Assembly: GCF_934668725.1 (NCBI RefSeq)
Contig: NZ_CAKUOF010000005.1
Span: 174,608-238,607 of the forward strand
Length of the DNA: 64,000 nucleotides
Direction of reading: 5' to 3'
Origin: an uncultured Dysgonomonas sp.
GTDB taxonomy: Bacteria > Bacteroidota > Bacteroidia > Bacteroidales > Dysgonomonadaceae
Positions 1 through 8,569 of this stretch are shown here, piece after piece. How positions within the stretch are numbered: the stretch's first letter is position 1; each line of letters starts with the position of its first letter. The notes beneath the pieces are model-generated. The model was given only the letters and a program-made list of their open reading frames with translations, was not told where the DNA came from and did not search any database. The position numbers and the translations under genes are program-made.

Positions 1-534
1 ATTAGGATGCGTTCTGAAGAAGAGTTATTCAGATCAGAGGCTGCCCTAAAAGTTGCCAATCAGGGAGGAAAAGATTCTATTTCTGTAAAAACATTAGATT
101 TAGCTCAATCCTATAGTGTTGGTATAGAGTTAGACATGGCTTTGCTAAATCCAGGTTCGGATTATGATTTAGTTCTAAGACCAGGAGATCGTTTAATTGT
201 TCCTGAGTATGATAATACTGTTAAAATAAATGGTGCAGTAATGTATCCCAATACTGTTGTTTACAAACAAGGTGAAAAATTGGCATATTATATAAACCAA
301 GCCGGAGGATATTCTGATAATGCTAAGAAAAACAGATCATTTGTTATTTATATGAATGGAACTGTTAGCAAGGTTAGAGGAGGTGATAGAAATGCGATAC
401 AACCAGGAAGTGAAATAATAATTCCGAGTAAAGAACAAGCAAGAAAATTATCATTACCTGAAATTCTTAGTTTGAGTACAAGTGTAGTTTCTATGGCTAG
501 TCTTATTGGTGTGTTGATTAATACAATGAAATAA
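1..534 (+). CDS. Polysaccharide export outer-membrane protein, C-terminal part (gene enters from left edge)
   Basis: The reading frame is open to base 1, so this is the 3' end of a longer gene. The visible 177 residues contain an SLBB-type beta-grasp domain (VKINGAVMYPNTVVYKQGE, then an NQAGGY turn) and a second strand-rich stretch ending in IQPGSEIIIPSK. The C-terminus is a hydrophobic helix followed by a stop. This matches the large SLBB-repeat relatives of Wza that Bacteroidetes use to carry capsule polysaccharide across the outer membrane. The Wzz-type gene begins one base after the stop, so the two are surely co-transcribed. The full length and the N-terminal signal peptide lie outside the window. 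Confidence 0.85.
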   Translation: MRMRSEEELFRSEAALKVANQGGKDSISVKTLDLAQSYSVGIELDMALLNPGSDYDLVLRPGDRLIVPEYDNTVKINGAVMYPNTVVYKQGEKLAYYINQAGGYSDNAKKNRSFVIYMNGTVSKVRGGDRNAIQPGSEIIIPSKEQARKLSLPEILSLSTSVVSMASLIGVLINTMK

Positions 535-535
535 T

Positions 536-1618
536 ATGGATACTAATATAGATAAAGAAATAAGTTCAGATAAAGAGATAGACTTAATAGACTTAGGTAA
601 AAAGTTGTGGCAAGAGCGTAAATTTATTTTAAAAATTTCTCTTGTTGGGTTAGCTGTTGGTATCATAGTTGCATTCAGTATTCCTAAAGAATATACAACA
701 ACTGTCATTTTAGCTCCTGAAGCTAACTCGGGAAATACTACAAGTAGTGCAGGAGCTTTAGCTGCGATGGCAGGGATAAATCTAGGGCCAGGAGGAGGGA
801 ATAATCCCCTTGTTTCCCCAGCTTTATACCCTACTATTATGGAATCTACTCCTTTTATTAAAGGTCTATTTGATATTAAGATAATAGTAGATAGTAGTAA
901 AAATACTCACCAAACATTATATTCATATATTACTGCTAGTCAAAAAAGTTCATGGTGGAGTAGTATTAGGGTATTACCTTCAAAATTAATGAAGGTATTT
1001 TCTACAAAAGATTCTCAGGAGAACAAAAATAGTGCACATAATTTTATTATATCTAGAGAAGAATCTACAGTTATTGATAATTTAAGGGATAGATTAAATA
1101 TTACTGTAGATAAAAAAACGGGAGTTTTGATTCTAGAAGTTATTATGCAAAATCCTGAAGTATCAACAATTGTTGCAGATACTCTGACCTCTTATTTGCA
1201 GGCTTACATAATAAGTTATCGCACACAAAAAGCAAGAGAAGATCTCTCTTTTACTGAGAAGCTTTATGTAGAAGCTAAAAAAGATTATGCGGAGTCTCAA
1301 CAAAAATATGCTAAATTTTTAGATGAAAATCAAAATATTATTTTGGCAAGCTATAGAGTTAATCAAGAAAAATTGCAAAATGAGATGACTCTAGCTTATG
1401 GTGTATATAATCAAATGGCTCAACAATTGCAGCTAGCAAAAGTTAAGGTTCAAGACACAACGCCTGTTTATACAATCATAGAACCGCCAATAGTTCCTCT
1501 AATACCAACTAAACCTAATAAAAAATTAATTGTAGCAGGTTGTTTAATTTTATCTATAGTAGGTTCGTTAGGATGGATTATAGGAAGAGATTTTTTTCTA
1601 CGATCTTCTGCTAAATAG
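536..1618 (+). CDS. Wzz-type polysaccharide chain-length determinant / co-polymerase
   Basis: The 360-residue inner-membrane protein has the Wzz layout: a cytoplasmic N-terminus, a first membrane helix near residues 32-50, a large periplasmic domain with a coiled-coil stretch (about residues 235-310), a proline-rich segment (EPPIVPLIPTKPNK) and a second helix near residues 330-350. Members of this family set the length of O-antigen or capsule chains made by Wzy. There is no fused tyrosine-kinase domain. A glycine/alanine-rich stretch near residues 65-90 is typical of Bacteroidetes homologues. It starts one base after the export gene's stop. Confidence 0.87.
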   Translation: MDTNIDKEISSDKEIDLIDLGKKLWQERKFILKISLVGLAVGIIVAFSIPKEYTTTVILAPEANSGNTTSSAGALAAMAGINLGPGGGNNPLVSPALYPTIMESTPFIKGLFDIKIIVDSSKNTHQTLYSYITASQKSSWWSSIRVLPSKLMKVFSTKDSQENKNSAHNFIISREESTVIDNLRDRLNITVDKKTGVLILEVIMQNPEVSTIVADTLTSYLQAYIISYRTQKAREDLSFTEKLYVEAKKDYAESQQKYAKFLDENQNIILASYRVNQEKLQNEMTLAYGVYNQMAQQLQLAKVKVQDTTPVYTIIEPPIVPLIPTKPNKKLIVAGCLILSIVGSLGWIIGRDFFLRSSAK

Positions 1619-1633
1619 CCGGTCTAATAATTG

Positions 1634-1681
1634 TTTTTGATTAGTAATATTTCTTCAAAGAAGATTATTTATAATCAAAAA
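1634..1681 (+). promoter_or_regulatory. Long hairpin between the chain-length gene and the flippase
   Basis: TTTTTGATTA (1634-1643) pairs perfectly with TAATCAAAAA (1672-1681), and an inner TCTTC/GAAGA pair caps the structure around 1652-1662. It lies in the only sizeable gap (85 bases) among the first genes of the operon. It lacks a GC-rich stem with a run of T, so it does not look like a standard terminator; an mRNA processing or pausing element is an inference. Confidence 0.45.
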
Positions 1682-1703
1682 TATAAGAAACAATATAATA
1701 ATT

Positions 1704-3239
1704 ATGCAAGAGTCATCCTCTTCTCTGAATAATAAGCGTATAGCTAAAAATACGTTGATGCTGTATATCCGTATGGGGATTACTTTATTTTTGAGCCTAT
1801 ATACCTCTCGAGTCGTCTTAAATGCACTAGGGGTTGAAGATTTTGGTATTTATAATATTGTTGGAGGTGTTGTTATGATGTTGTCCTTCTTAAATAATTC
1901 GATGTCTATGGCAACTCAAAGGTTTTTATCTTATGAAATAGCTAGAAATAACACAGGTCAACTTCAGAAAATATTCTCAACAAGTTTACTTATACACATA
2001 ATTATATCTTTCTTTGTTTTAATTTTAGCTGAAACTCTTGGACTATATTTTCTTAATAATTATCTGGTAATACCCCCAGATAGAATGTTTGCGGCACGTT
2101 GGGTATATCAATTTTCAGTCTTTGCTGCTATACTTCTTATTATGGCGATTCCGTATAATGCATTAATTATTGCTCAAGAAAGGATGGTGGTATTTGCTTA
2201 TATTACTATTGTGGATGTTGTGATGAGATTATTAATTGTATTATGTTTATCGTATATTTTTTTTGATAAATTAATTATTTATTCTTTTTTGATATTATGT
2301 GTAACAATTTTAGTACAATTAGTTTATTGGTATTATTGTCGTCGAGAATTTAATGAAATCAAATCAAAGTTCTATTGGGATAAATCTTTATTTACTATAA
2401 TGATGAGTTTTGCAGGATGGAATTTATTTGGAAATTTCGCGGCTATTGCATTTACTCAAGGATTAAATATATTGTTAAATATTTTTTTTGGCCCTATAGT
2501 GAATGCTGCTAGAGGTATTGCTGTGCAAGTTCAAAATACGATAAATCAGTTTGCACTAAATATACAGATTGCTCTTAATCCACAAATTATAAAATCTTAT
2601 GCCTCAGAAAATTTTGAATATATGCATTCGTTAATATTTCGAAGTACTAAGTTTACTTTTTTTCTGTTATTTTTAGTTTCATTACCGGTTTTGTTTGAGA
2701 CTGAATTTTTACTAAAACTCTGGTTGAAACTTGTACCTGATTATACTGTCGTTTTTCTACGTCTTATGCTAATAGTTATTTATTTAGATACTTTAGCTAA
2801 TCCGTTGATGATATCTGCTCAGGCAACAGGAAAAATAAGGGTTTATCAAGTATGTATTGGAGGGATCTTATTATTAATTCCTTTTATCAGCTATATTGTG
2901 CTTAAGTTTGGTTATCCTCCTCAATGCGTATTTATTATTCATATAATAATAGCTATTATAGCTCAGATTATTAGATTTCTCTTAATTTATAAGAGAATAG
3001 GTTTATCGTTAAGAAATTATTTATGTAATGCTATTTTGCCAATTTTGGTTGTTTCTACAATTTCGGTTATTTTTCCATTTATTTTTTCATCGTACTATTA
3101 TCAAAATGATCTATTCAGGTTTATTATTGTATGTATAAGTTGTTTTGTCCCTACATTATTGGCTATTTACTTCTTAGGCTTAAGTAAAAATGAACGTTTT
3201 TTCTTACAAATAAAGATAAAAAAAATTCTAAAAAGATAG
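1704..3239 (+). CDS. Wzx-type oligosaccharide flippase (MOP superfamily)
   Basis: The 511-residue protein has about 12-14 hydrophobic helices with short loops and begins with the usual pattern of flippases: a short hydrophilic leader, a first helix, and then SRVVLNALGVEDFGIYNIVG, a signature of the polysaccharide transport (PST/MOP) group. It would turn lipid-linked repeat units from the cytoplasmic to the periplasmic face of the inner membrane for polymerisation. It sits between the export/chain-length genes and the sugar-modifying genes, as expected of a Wzx/Wzy-dependent capsule locus. A second, unrelated-looking flippase is at 55858-57297. Confidence 0.88.
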   Translation: MQESSSSLNNKRIAKNTLMLYIRMGITLFLSLYTSRVVLNALGVEDFGIYNIVGGVVMMLSFLNNSMSMATQRFLSYEIARNNTGQLQKIFSTSLLIHIIISFFVLILAETLGLYFLNNYLVIPPDRMFAARWVYQFSVFAAILLIMAIPYNALIIAQERMVVFAYITIVDVVMRLLIVLCLSYIFFDKLIIYSFLILCVTILVQLVYWYYCRREFNEIKSKFYWDKSLFTIMMSFAGWNLFGNFAAIAFTQGLNILLNIFFGPIVNAARGIAVQVQNTINQFALNIQIALNPQIIKSYASENFEYMHSLIFRSTKFTFFLLFLVSLPVLFETEFLLKLWLKLVPDYTVVFLRLMLIVIYLDTLANPLMISAQATGKIRVYQVCIGGILLLIPFISYIVLKFGYPPQCVFIIHIIIAIIAQIIRFLLIYKRIGLSLRNYLCNAILPILVVSTISVIFPFIFSSYYYQNDLFRFIIVCISCFVPTLLAIYFLGLSKNERFFLQIKIKKILKR

Positions 3240-3247
3240 TATAATTT

Positions 3248-4672
3248 ATGATTGATAGAAACATAACTAAATCTTCTAAAAGACTATTCGAAACAGTTGT
3301 AGCTGGAGGGTATTGTATTGGCTGTGGTACATGCGCAGTCATTAGCAATTCTGCAGTTAAAATTGGATTCAATAAATATTTGATGCTTCAAGCATTGCCC
3401 AATGGCAACATTTCTCAAGACCAAGATGAAAAGATGCAACGTGTATGTCCTTTTTCAGAGAAGAGCATTGATGAAAATGTAATAGGAGAAAGTTTATATG
3501 GTCATTCTGGATTTTATAATGAAAAGATAGGTTATTATCATGCGCTATATGCCGGTTTTGTAGCATCTAAAGATTATAGAGAACAGGGGAGTTCTGGAGG
3601 TATGGGGACTTGGATTCTTTCAACACTTATGGAAAGAGGTTTGGTTGATAGAGTTATTCATATAAAATATAGAGAATCTACCGATCTAGCTGGAGACAAA
3701 AGAATATATTCATACCAGTTATCCAATACTGTAGAGGAAGTAAGGTCTGGAGCAAAGACTAAGTATTACCCAATAGAGCTATCTGAGGTGCTTACGTTAA
3801 TTATAAATCAACCTGCTAATTATGCCTTGATTGGAGTGCCCTGTTTTATAAAAGCTGTGCGATTATTAATGAGAGAAGAACCAGTATTTCAGGATCGGAT
3901 TAAGTTTTGTATTGGATTAGTTTGTGGGCATCTTAAAAGTGCAAATTTTGGGCGATTACTGGGATGGCAACTCGGAATAAAACCGTCTAATCTGAATTTT
4001 ATAGATTTTAGAACTAAACTTTCAGATTATGATGCTAATAAATATGGTGTAACTGTGATCGGAGAAGATCGTGGTATTGAGCGAAAAATTATAAGTGGAC
4101 CAGTTAATCAATTATATGGAACAAACTGGGGGTTAGGTTTTTTAAAATATAAGGCCTGTGATTTCTGCGATGATGTATTCGCTGAGACAGCAGATATAAC
4201 TTTAGGGGATGCATGGATTCCTAAATATGAAAATGATCCAGCAGGAACAAACATTATTGTAGTTCGTGACCCAAGAATAGATGAAATTATTAAAGATTCG
4301 ATTTCGTTAGGAGAACTTATGCTGGAACCACTTTCTGAAGAAGAAATAATACAATCACAAGCCTCAGGACTATTCCATCGACGAGAGGGCTTATCATATA
4401 GACTAAGTTTAGTATCTGCTCAGAATCGTTGGTATCCGCCTAAGCGAGTTAAGGTACTTTCAAATATGAGTTCTCGGATAAGACAAAGACAAGATTTAAG
4501 AATTCAAATGGCTGAAAAAAGTCATATTGCTTTTAATGAGGCTGTAGGTTGTGATGATTTACAAATGTTCAAAGACTCCATGATAGATTTAGAGTCTAAA
4601 TATAAAGCTCTTTATAAACGTCCAATTCTTATAAGGATATTAAGTCGATTAAAACACCTTTTTATAAAATGA
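3248..4672 (+). CDS. FrhB-like iron-sulfur protein of polysaccharide loci (coenzyme F420 hydrogenase beta-subunit family)
   Basis: Residues 23-29 are CIGCGTC and a CP pair follows near residues 67-68, giving one likely [4Fe-4S] site. A central FrhB-type region contains EQGSSGGMGTW, and the C-terminal half has CDFCDDVFAETADITLGDAW, the family's CxxC...GDAW signature. Homologues are common in Bacteroides capsule loci although these organisms do not make F420, so the family name does not state the reaction; a flavin-dependent redox step on a sugar is the reasonable guess. The gene overlaps the downstream pyruvyl transferase by four bases (ATGA), which implies translational coupling and a shared task. 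Confidence 0.82.
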   Translation: MIDRNITKSSKRLFETVVAGGYCIGCGTCAVISNSAVKIGFNKYLMLQALPNGNISQDQDEKMQRVCPFSEKSIDENVIGESLYGHSGFYNEKIGYYHALYAGFVASKDYREQGSSGGMGTWILSTLMERGLVDRVIHIKYRESTDLAGDKRIYSYQLSNTVEEVRSGAKTKYYPIELSEVLTLIINQPANYALIGVPCFIKAVRLLMREEPVFQDRIKFCIGLVCGHLKSANFGRLLGWQLGIKPSNLNFIDFRTKLSDYDANKYGVTVIGEDRGIERKIISGPVNQLYGTNWGLGFLKYKACDFCDDVFAETADITLGDAWIPKYENDPAGTNIIVVRDPRIDEIIKDSISLGELMLEPLSEEEIIQSQASGLFHRREGLSYRLSLVSAQNRWYPPKRVKVLSNMSSRIRQRQDLRIQMAEKSHIAFNEAVGCDDLQMFKDSMIDLESKYKALYKRPILIRILSRLKHLFIK

Positions 4673-5796
4673 TTAAAGTTGGTATATTTACATTACCTTT
4701 ACATGTAAACTATGGGGGTATTTTACAGGCATATGCCTTGCAGGCATATTTGAAGAAAATAGGTTATGATGCTTGGTTAATACATCATAAAAAAGAGCAC
4801 TCTAATTTTTTATTACCCTTTTTGGATATAAAGCGTATAATCCAAAAAAAAGTATTAGGTCAGAATACAGAACCTTTCATGGAAAAAAAACGTAAAGTAA
4901 TGGATAAATATATTCATAATTTTATGGATAAATACATTTACCCAAAGACTCAGAATCTAGAAAAAAAAGGATTTCATAATATAAATGAATATAAATTTGA
5001 TGCTCTAATTGTAGGGAGTGATCAAGTTTGGAGATATACTTATATTGAAGATTCAGTCTCTCGATTTTATTTAGATTTTGCACCTTATAATACCAAGAAA
5101 ATATCTTATGCTGCATCTTTTGGTGTTTCAAATTGGGAGTACTCTTCTGCTGAAACGCAAAAAATACAGAGTGAAATAAAGAGTTTCTCTGCTATATCTG
5201 TACGGGAAGACTCTGCTTTATCTCTTTGTCGCGATTTCCTTAATATGGAGGCTGTCCATGTAATTGACCCGACGTTGTTATTAACAACAAAAGATTATAA
5301 TTATTTAATTGAAAATTGTGAGTATAAGCAGTCATCCTTTGATGGAAATATATTTACTTACATACTTGATAGTGATTTGGAGAAAAAGAAGGTTATTTCT
5401 AAAATAGAAAAAGTGCTTGGTCTCAAATCCTTTAGTGTTTATAATCCGAACTATAAAGATGTAGAAAGTCCAGTTCTGGAACGGATCATGCCTCCGATTG
5501 AAGACTGGTTAAATGGAATACGTACGGCCGAGTATATTATTACAGACTCTTTTCATGGCTGTGTTTTTAGTATTTTATATAATAAGCCTTTCATTGTTTA
5601 TGGAAATGTAGAGAGAGGATTAGCTCGTTTTAGCTCATTATTGAAGATGTTTAACCTTGAGGATCGAATTGTTTTTTCTAGTGATGAGTTATCCGAAGAA
5701 AAAATAAAAACAAATATTGATTGGGATAATGTAAATGAATGTTTGACTAACCAACGATTAATTGCTAAGAATTTTTTAGAATCTGCACTAAAATGA
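4669..5796 (+). CDS. Polysaccharide pyruvyl transferase family protein
   Basis: The 375-residue protein carries the family hallmarks: NYGGILQAYALQAYLKKIGY near residues 16-35, VGSDQVWR near residue 115, an ISVREDS stretch, and a C-terminal TDSFHGCVFSILYNKPF (near residue 290). Members add a pyruvate ketal from phosphoenolpyruvate to a capsule sugar, making the polymer acidic. It overlaps both neighbours by four bases, the FrhB-like gene before it and a GT2 gene after it. The exact acceptor sugar cannot be read from sequence. Confidence 0.88.
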   Translation: MIKVGIFTLPLHVNYGGILQAYALQAYLKKIGYDAWLIHHKKEHSNFLLPFLDIKRIIQKKVLGQNTEPFMEKKRKVMDKYIHNFMDKYIYPKTQNLEKKGFHNINEYKFDALIVGSDQVWRYTYIEDSVSRFYLDFAPYNTKKISYAASFGVSNWEYSSAETQKIQSEIKSFSAISVREDSALSLCRDFLNMEAVHVIDPTLLLTTKDYNYLIENCEYKQSSFDGNIFTYILDSDLEKKKVISKIEKVLGLKSFSVYNPNYKDVESPVLERIMPPIEDWLNGIRTAEYIITDSFHGCVFSILYNKPFIVYGNVERGLARFSSLLKMFNLEDRIVFSSDELSEEKIKTNIDWDNVNECLTNQRLIAKNFLESALK

Positions 5797-6749
5797 GTAT
5801 TTCTCCCTTGATATCTATCGTTGTTCCTGTGTATAATGCGGAACAATATATTGCTCAATGTATTGAAAGTATATTGAAGCAATCTTTTATTAGTTATGAA
5901 CTAATATTAGTTGATGACGGGTCTTCGGATAAAAGTGGTTTAATTTGTGAGCATTATGCTATGCATAATCCGAACTTAATAGTAAAGCATCAGGAGAATC
6001 AAGGAGTAACAAAAGCTCGTAAAGAAGGAGTTTCTGTAGCGAAAGGAGAATTTATTTGTTTTGTTGATGCTGATGATCTATTATTAGAGGACTCATTGAA
6101 AAGATTATCTGAGGGGATCAATGGGGTAGATCTCCTAATTGCTGGATATTTAGAATCTAAGTCTGATAAGGGAGTCACTCCATTTACATATATAGAAAAA
6201 CAACTTTCTTATTATGAATATTTATTTGATTTGACTTTACATTCAATACATACTAGCCCGTGGGCTAAACTATATAGACGTTCCTATTTTAGTGATTATA
6301 TATTTGATATTCCTCGTGAAATAAAAAATGGGGAGGATTATATTATGGATGTTCGTTTTGTTTTGTGTAATATAGAGAGAATTCAAATAAAGATTTTCCC
6401 CAGTATTGTTTATAATTATCAGGTTAGATCTGATTCTGTTTTCCATAGTTTTACCTCTTCTGTATTATATGAGGTGAAGTTTGAACATTTTTTATTGGAT
6501 CCTATTTTTAGACTAAATAAAGAATCTGATTTTCTTGATATTATCTTTTCACATAAAAAAATGGCCTTGTTTTCATTTATTTTGAGGCACAAGAATTTTT
6601 CTGATACGAGAGAAAATCGTGAATGGATTAAATCTCAAGGCTATTTAATTAATAATATTCTATCATTCAAAGAGAAGGCATATATTTATTGTGCCAGTTC
6701 AAAATACTTATCTTATATTGTGCATTATTACAAAAAGTTTGTTTTATGA
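5793..6749 (+). CDS. Glycosyltransferase family 2
   Basis: The 318-residue cytoplasmic GT-A protein opens with ISIVVPVYNAEQYIAQCIES, has the nucleotide-sugar acidic motif ELILVDDGSSDKSG and the metal-binding FVDADD near residues 90-95. A later ENGEDYIMD-like segment (NGEDYIMD) fits the catalytic-base region of capsule GT2 enzymes. It would add one sugar to the lipid-linked repeat unit. It overlaps the pyruvyl transferase before it and the GH16 lipoprotein after it by four bases each, so all three are translationally linked. Donor and acceptor are unknown. Confidence 0.88.
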   Translation: MSISPLISIVVPVYNAEQYIAQCIESILKQSFISYELILVDDGSSDKSGLICEHYAMHNPNLIVKHQENQGVTKARKEGVSVAKGEFICFVDADDLLLEDSLKRLSEGINGVDLLIAGYLESKSDKGVTPFTYIEKQLSYYEYLFDLTLHSIHTSPWAKLYRRSYFSDYIFDIPREIKNGEDYIMDVRFVLCNIERIQIKIFPSIVYNYQVRSDSVFHSFTSSVLYEVKFEHFLLDPIFRLNKESDFLDIIFSHKKMALFSFILRHKNFSDTRENREWIKSQGYLINNILSFKEKAYIYCASSKYLSYIVHYYKKFVL

Positions 6750-7543
6750 AAAAGACTTGTATTGTATTTGTCTTATTTGGAATTTCATTTTTTGCTTCAT
6801 GTGAAGATAACCACCAAGAGAAATTGGTCTCTGATAATTATCAATTAGTTTGGTCTGATGAGTTTAATTATGAAGGATTACCAGATAGTTCAAACTGGAC
6901 CTTTGAAGAAGGTTATAGACGTAATAATGAACCTCAGTTCTACACGAAAAATCGTTTAGAAAATGTAAGTGTTGGTAATGGGATTCTTAAGATTAAGGCT
7001 CGCAATGAAGATTGGTTATATAAAAATATAGCAAAGGTTACATCTGGAAGTATAACTACAGGAGGAAAGCATGCTTGGAAATATGGGCGGTTTGATATTA
7101 TGGCTAAAGTTCCAACGGGAAAAACTGTATGGCCTGCAATATGGATGTTAGGAGATAGTCATTATGCTGATCGGACATATAATGTGGAGATAGATATAAT
7201 GGAATATTATGGATATAGTCCTAAAGAGATACATAATGTTTTACATTATAGAAGTAGTGATAATTTATTTCAAAAAAAAATCAATGTAGAATCTCTCGGA
7301 GAAAATGCATATAACGGTTTTCATTTGTATAGTATACTATGGGATGAAAAACAAATAATTTATGCGATTGATAATCAAATAACATTTGTTTGTGATATCT
7401 CCAAGATTAATTCGTCCTATCAACCATTCAATGAACCATTATATTTGCTTATTAATTTAGCTCTATTATCTTCAAATCTAGATAAAGAACAAGAATTTGA
7501 GATAGATTATGTAAGAGTATATCAAAAGATTCAGTCAAATTAA
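6746..7543 (+). CDS. GH16-family glycoside hydrolase lipoprotein
   Basis: The chosen ATG at 6746 overlaps the GT2 stop (ATGA) and gives a proper lipoprotein signal: MKKT, a hydrophobic stretch, then FFASC with the lipidated Cys19. C-E-D follows, an acidic pattern linked to surface display in Bacteroidetes. The mature protein is a complete GH16 jelly-roll: VWSDEFNYEGLPDSSNW at the start, and the catalytic ExDxxE as E148-I-D150-I-M-E153, with WPAIWMLGD just before it. GH16 enzymes cut beta-1,3/1,4-glucans and galactans. Its place inside the biosynthetic operon suggests it trims or releases the polymer made here, like the ExoK/ExsH hydrolases of succinoglycan loci; that role is inferred. An in-frame upstream ATG at 6689 would add 19 residues inside the GT2 gene and is less likely. 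Confidence 0.88.
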   Translation: MKKTCIVFVLFGISFFASCEDNHQEKLVSDNYQLVWSDEFNYEGLPDSSNWTFEEGYRRNNEPQFYTKNRLENVSVGNGILKIKARNEDWLYKNIAKVTSGSITTGGKHAWKYGRFDIMAKVPTGKTVWPAIWMLGDSHYADRTYNVEIDIMEYYGYSPKEIHNVLHYRSSDNLFQKKINVESLGENAYNGFHLYSILWDEKQIIYAIDNQITFVCDISKINSSYQPFNEPLYLLINLALLSSNLDKEQEFEIDYVRVYQKIQSN

Positions 7544-7569
7544 GATATGGGTTCTTTAATAAAATTTAT

Positions 7570-8547
7570 ATGAAAATTTCGATTATTATCCCGATTTATA
7601 ATGTCTCGAAATATATCGAGAGGTGTATAACTTCGGTGATGTGTCAAACTTATCAAAATATTGAAATTATTTTGGTAAATGATTGTACTCCTGATAATTC
7701 AATGGATATAGTTGCCAATCTTATTGATAATTTTTCAACAAAACATGAAATTATCATTTGTAACCAAGATGTAAATCAAGGACTTTCTGCAGCAAGAAAT
7801 ACTGGAATTAGAAAGGCAACTGGGGATTATATTTATTTTTTAGATAGTGACGATGAATTGCCTAAGGATGCCATAAAAAAGCTAGTTTACTTGGCAACAA
7901 AATATAACTCTGATTTTGTAATTGGGAATGTAGAGCAAATTTATCCGGATTCAGTTAAATTGATCAACGTAAAACTATTCGAAAAAGAATATATTGAATG
8001 TAATTCTGAAATAAAAATATCATTTCTTCAAAAGAAATGGTATGTAATGGCTTGGAATAAATTGGTGAAAAGTCAATTTTTATTTGATAATAATCTTTTT
8101 TTTGAGGAGGGGATATATCATGAAGACAATCTATGGTCTTTTCAGTTAGCTTTAGTTGCCCAATCAATGAGTATTTGTAATGATACAACATATTTATATC
8201 ATATGAACCCAGGTACTATTTCATCAGTTATTAGACAAAAAAATATTGATGATTTCGTTTTTATATTTGAGAAATGTGTTAGTCTTGCTATTGATACAAA
8301 GGAGTTGGATAATCCTGATATGTTGAACTACCTTGAGGCAAATCGATTTTATATATTATGTTTGCCTTCTTTTAGCAAAAACTGGTTCATAAATTTTAAT
8401 AAAATAAAAATAAATAAATACTATTCTTTTCTGACATTAGTTCGTAGCAAAGCTTCAATAAGTTCAAAAATTAAAAGAGCATTACAAGTTGCACCTTCGG
8501 TGTTGTCTTTTTGTATTTTTCTAATTATCAGAAAGATTAAATATTAA
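7570..8547 (+). CDS. Glycosyltransferase family 2
   Basis: The 325-residue protein has a GT-A N-terminal half: ISIIIPIYNVSKYIERCITS, then EIILVNDCTPDNS and the DxD-type FLDSDDELP near residues 95-103. EEGIYHEDNLW (near residue 180) is the usual second acidic motif of capsule GT2 enzymes. The C-terminal part is lysine-rich with a short hydrophobic end, which may tether it to the membrane. It follows the GH16 gene by 26 bases and precedes the polymerase by 22, so it belongs to the same operon. Confidence 0.87.
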   Translation: MKISIIIPIYNVSKYIERCITSVMCQTYQNIEIILVNDCTPDNSMDIVANLIDNFSTKHEIIICNQDVNQGLSAARNTGIRKATGDYIYFLDSDDELPKDAIKKLVYLATKYNSDFVIGNVEQIYPDSVKLINVKLFEKEYIECNSEIKISFLQKKWYVMAWNKLVKSQFLFDNNLFFEEGIYHEDNLWSFQLALVAQSMSICNDTTYLYHMNPGTISSVIRQKNIDDFVFIFEKCVSLAIDTKELDNPDMLNYLEANRFYILCLPSFSKNWFINFNKIKINKYYSFLTLVRSKASISSKIKRALQVAPSVLSFCIFLIIRKIKY

Positions 8548-8569
8548 AGAGGAATAATTATTTTTTTAA

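Noticed and set aside
3248..4672. Reading the FrhB-like protein as a true F420-dependent hydrogenase subunit
   Set aside because: No other hydrogenase subunits or F420 biosynthesis genes are present and the context is a capsule locus; only the fold is shared.
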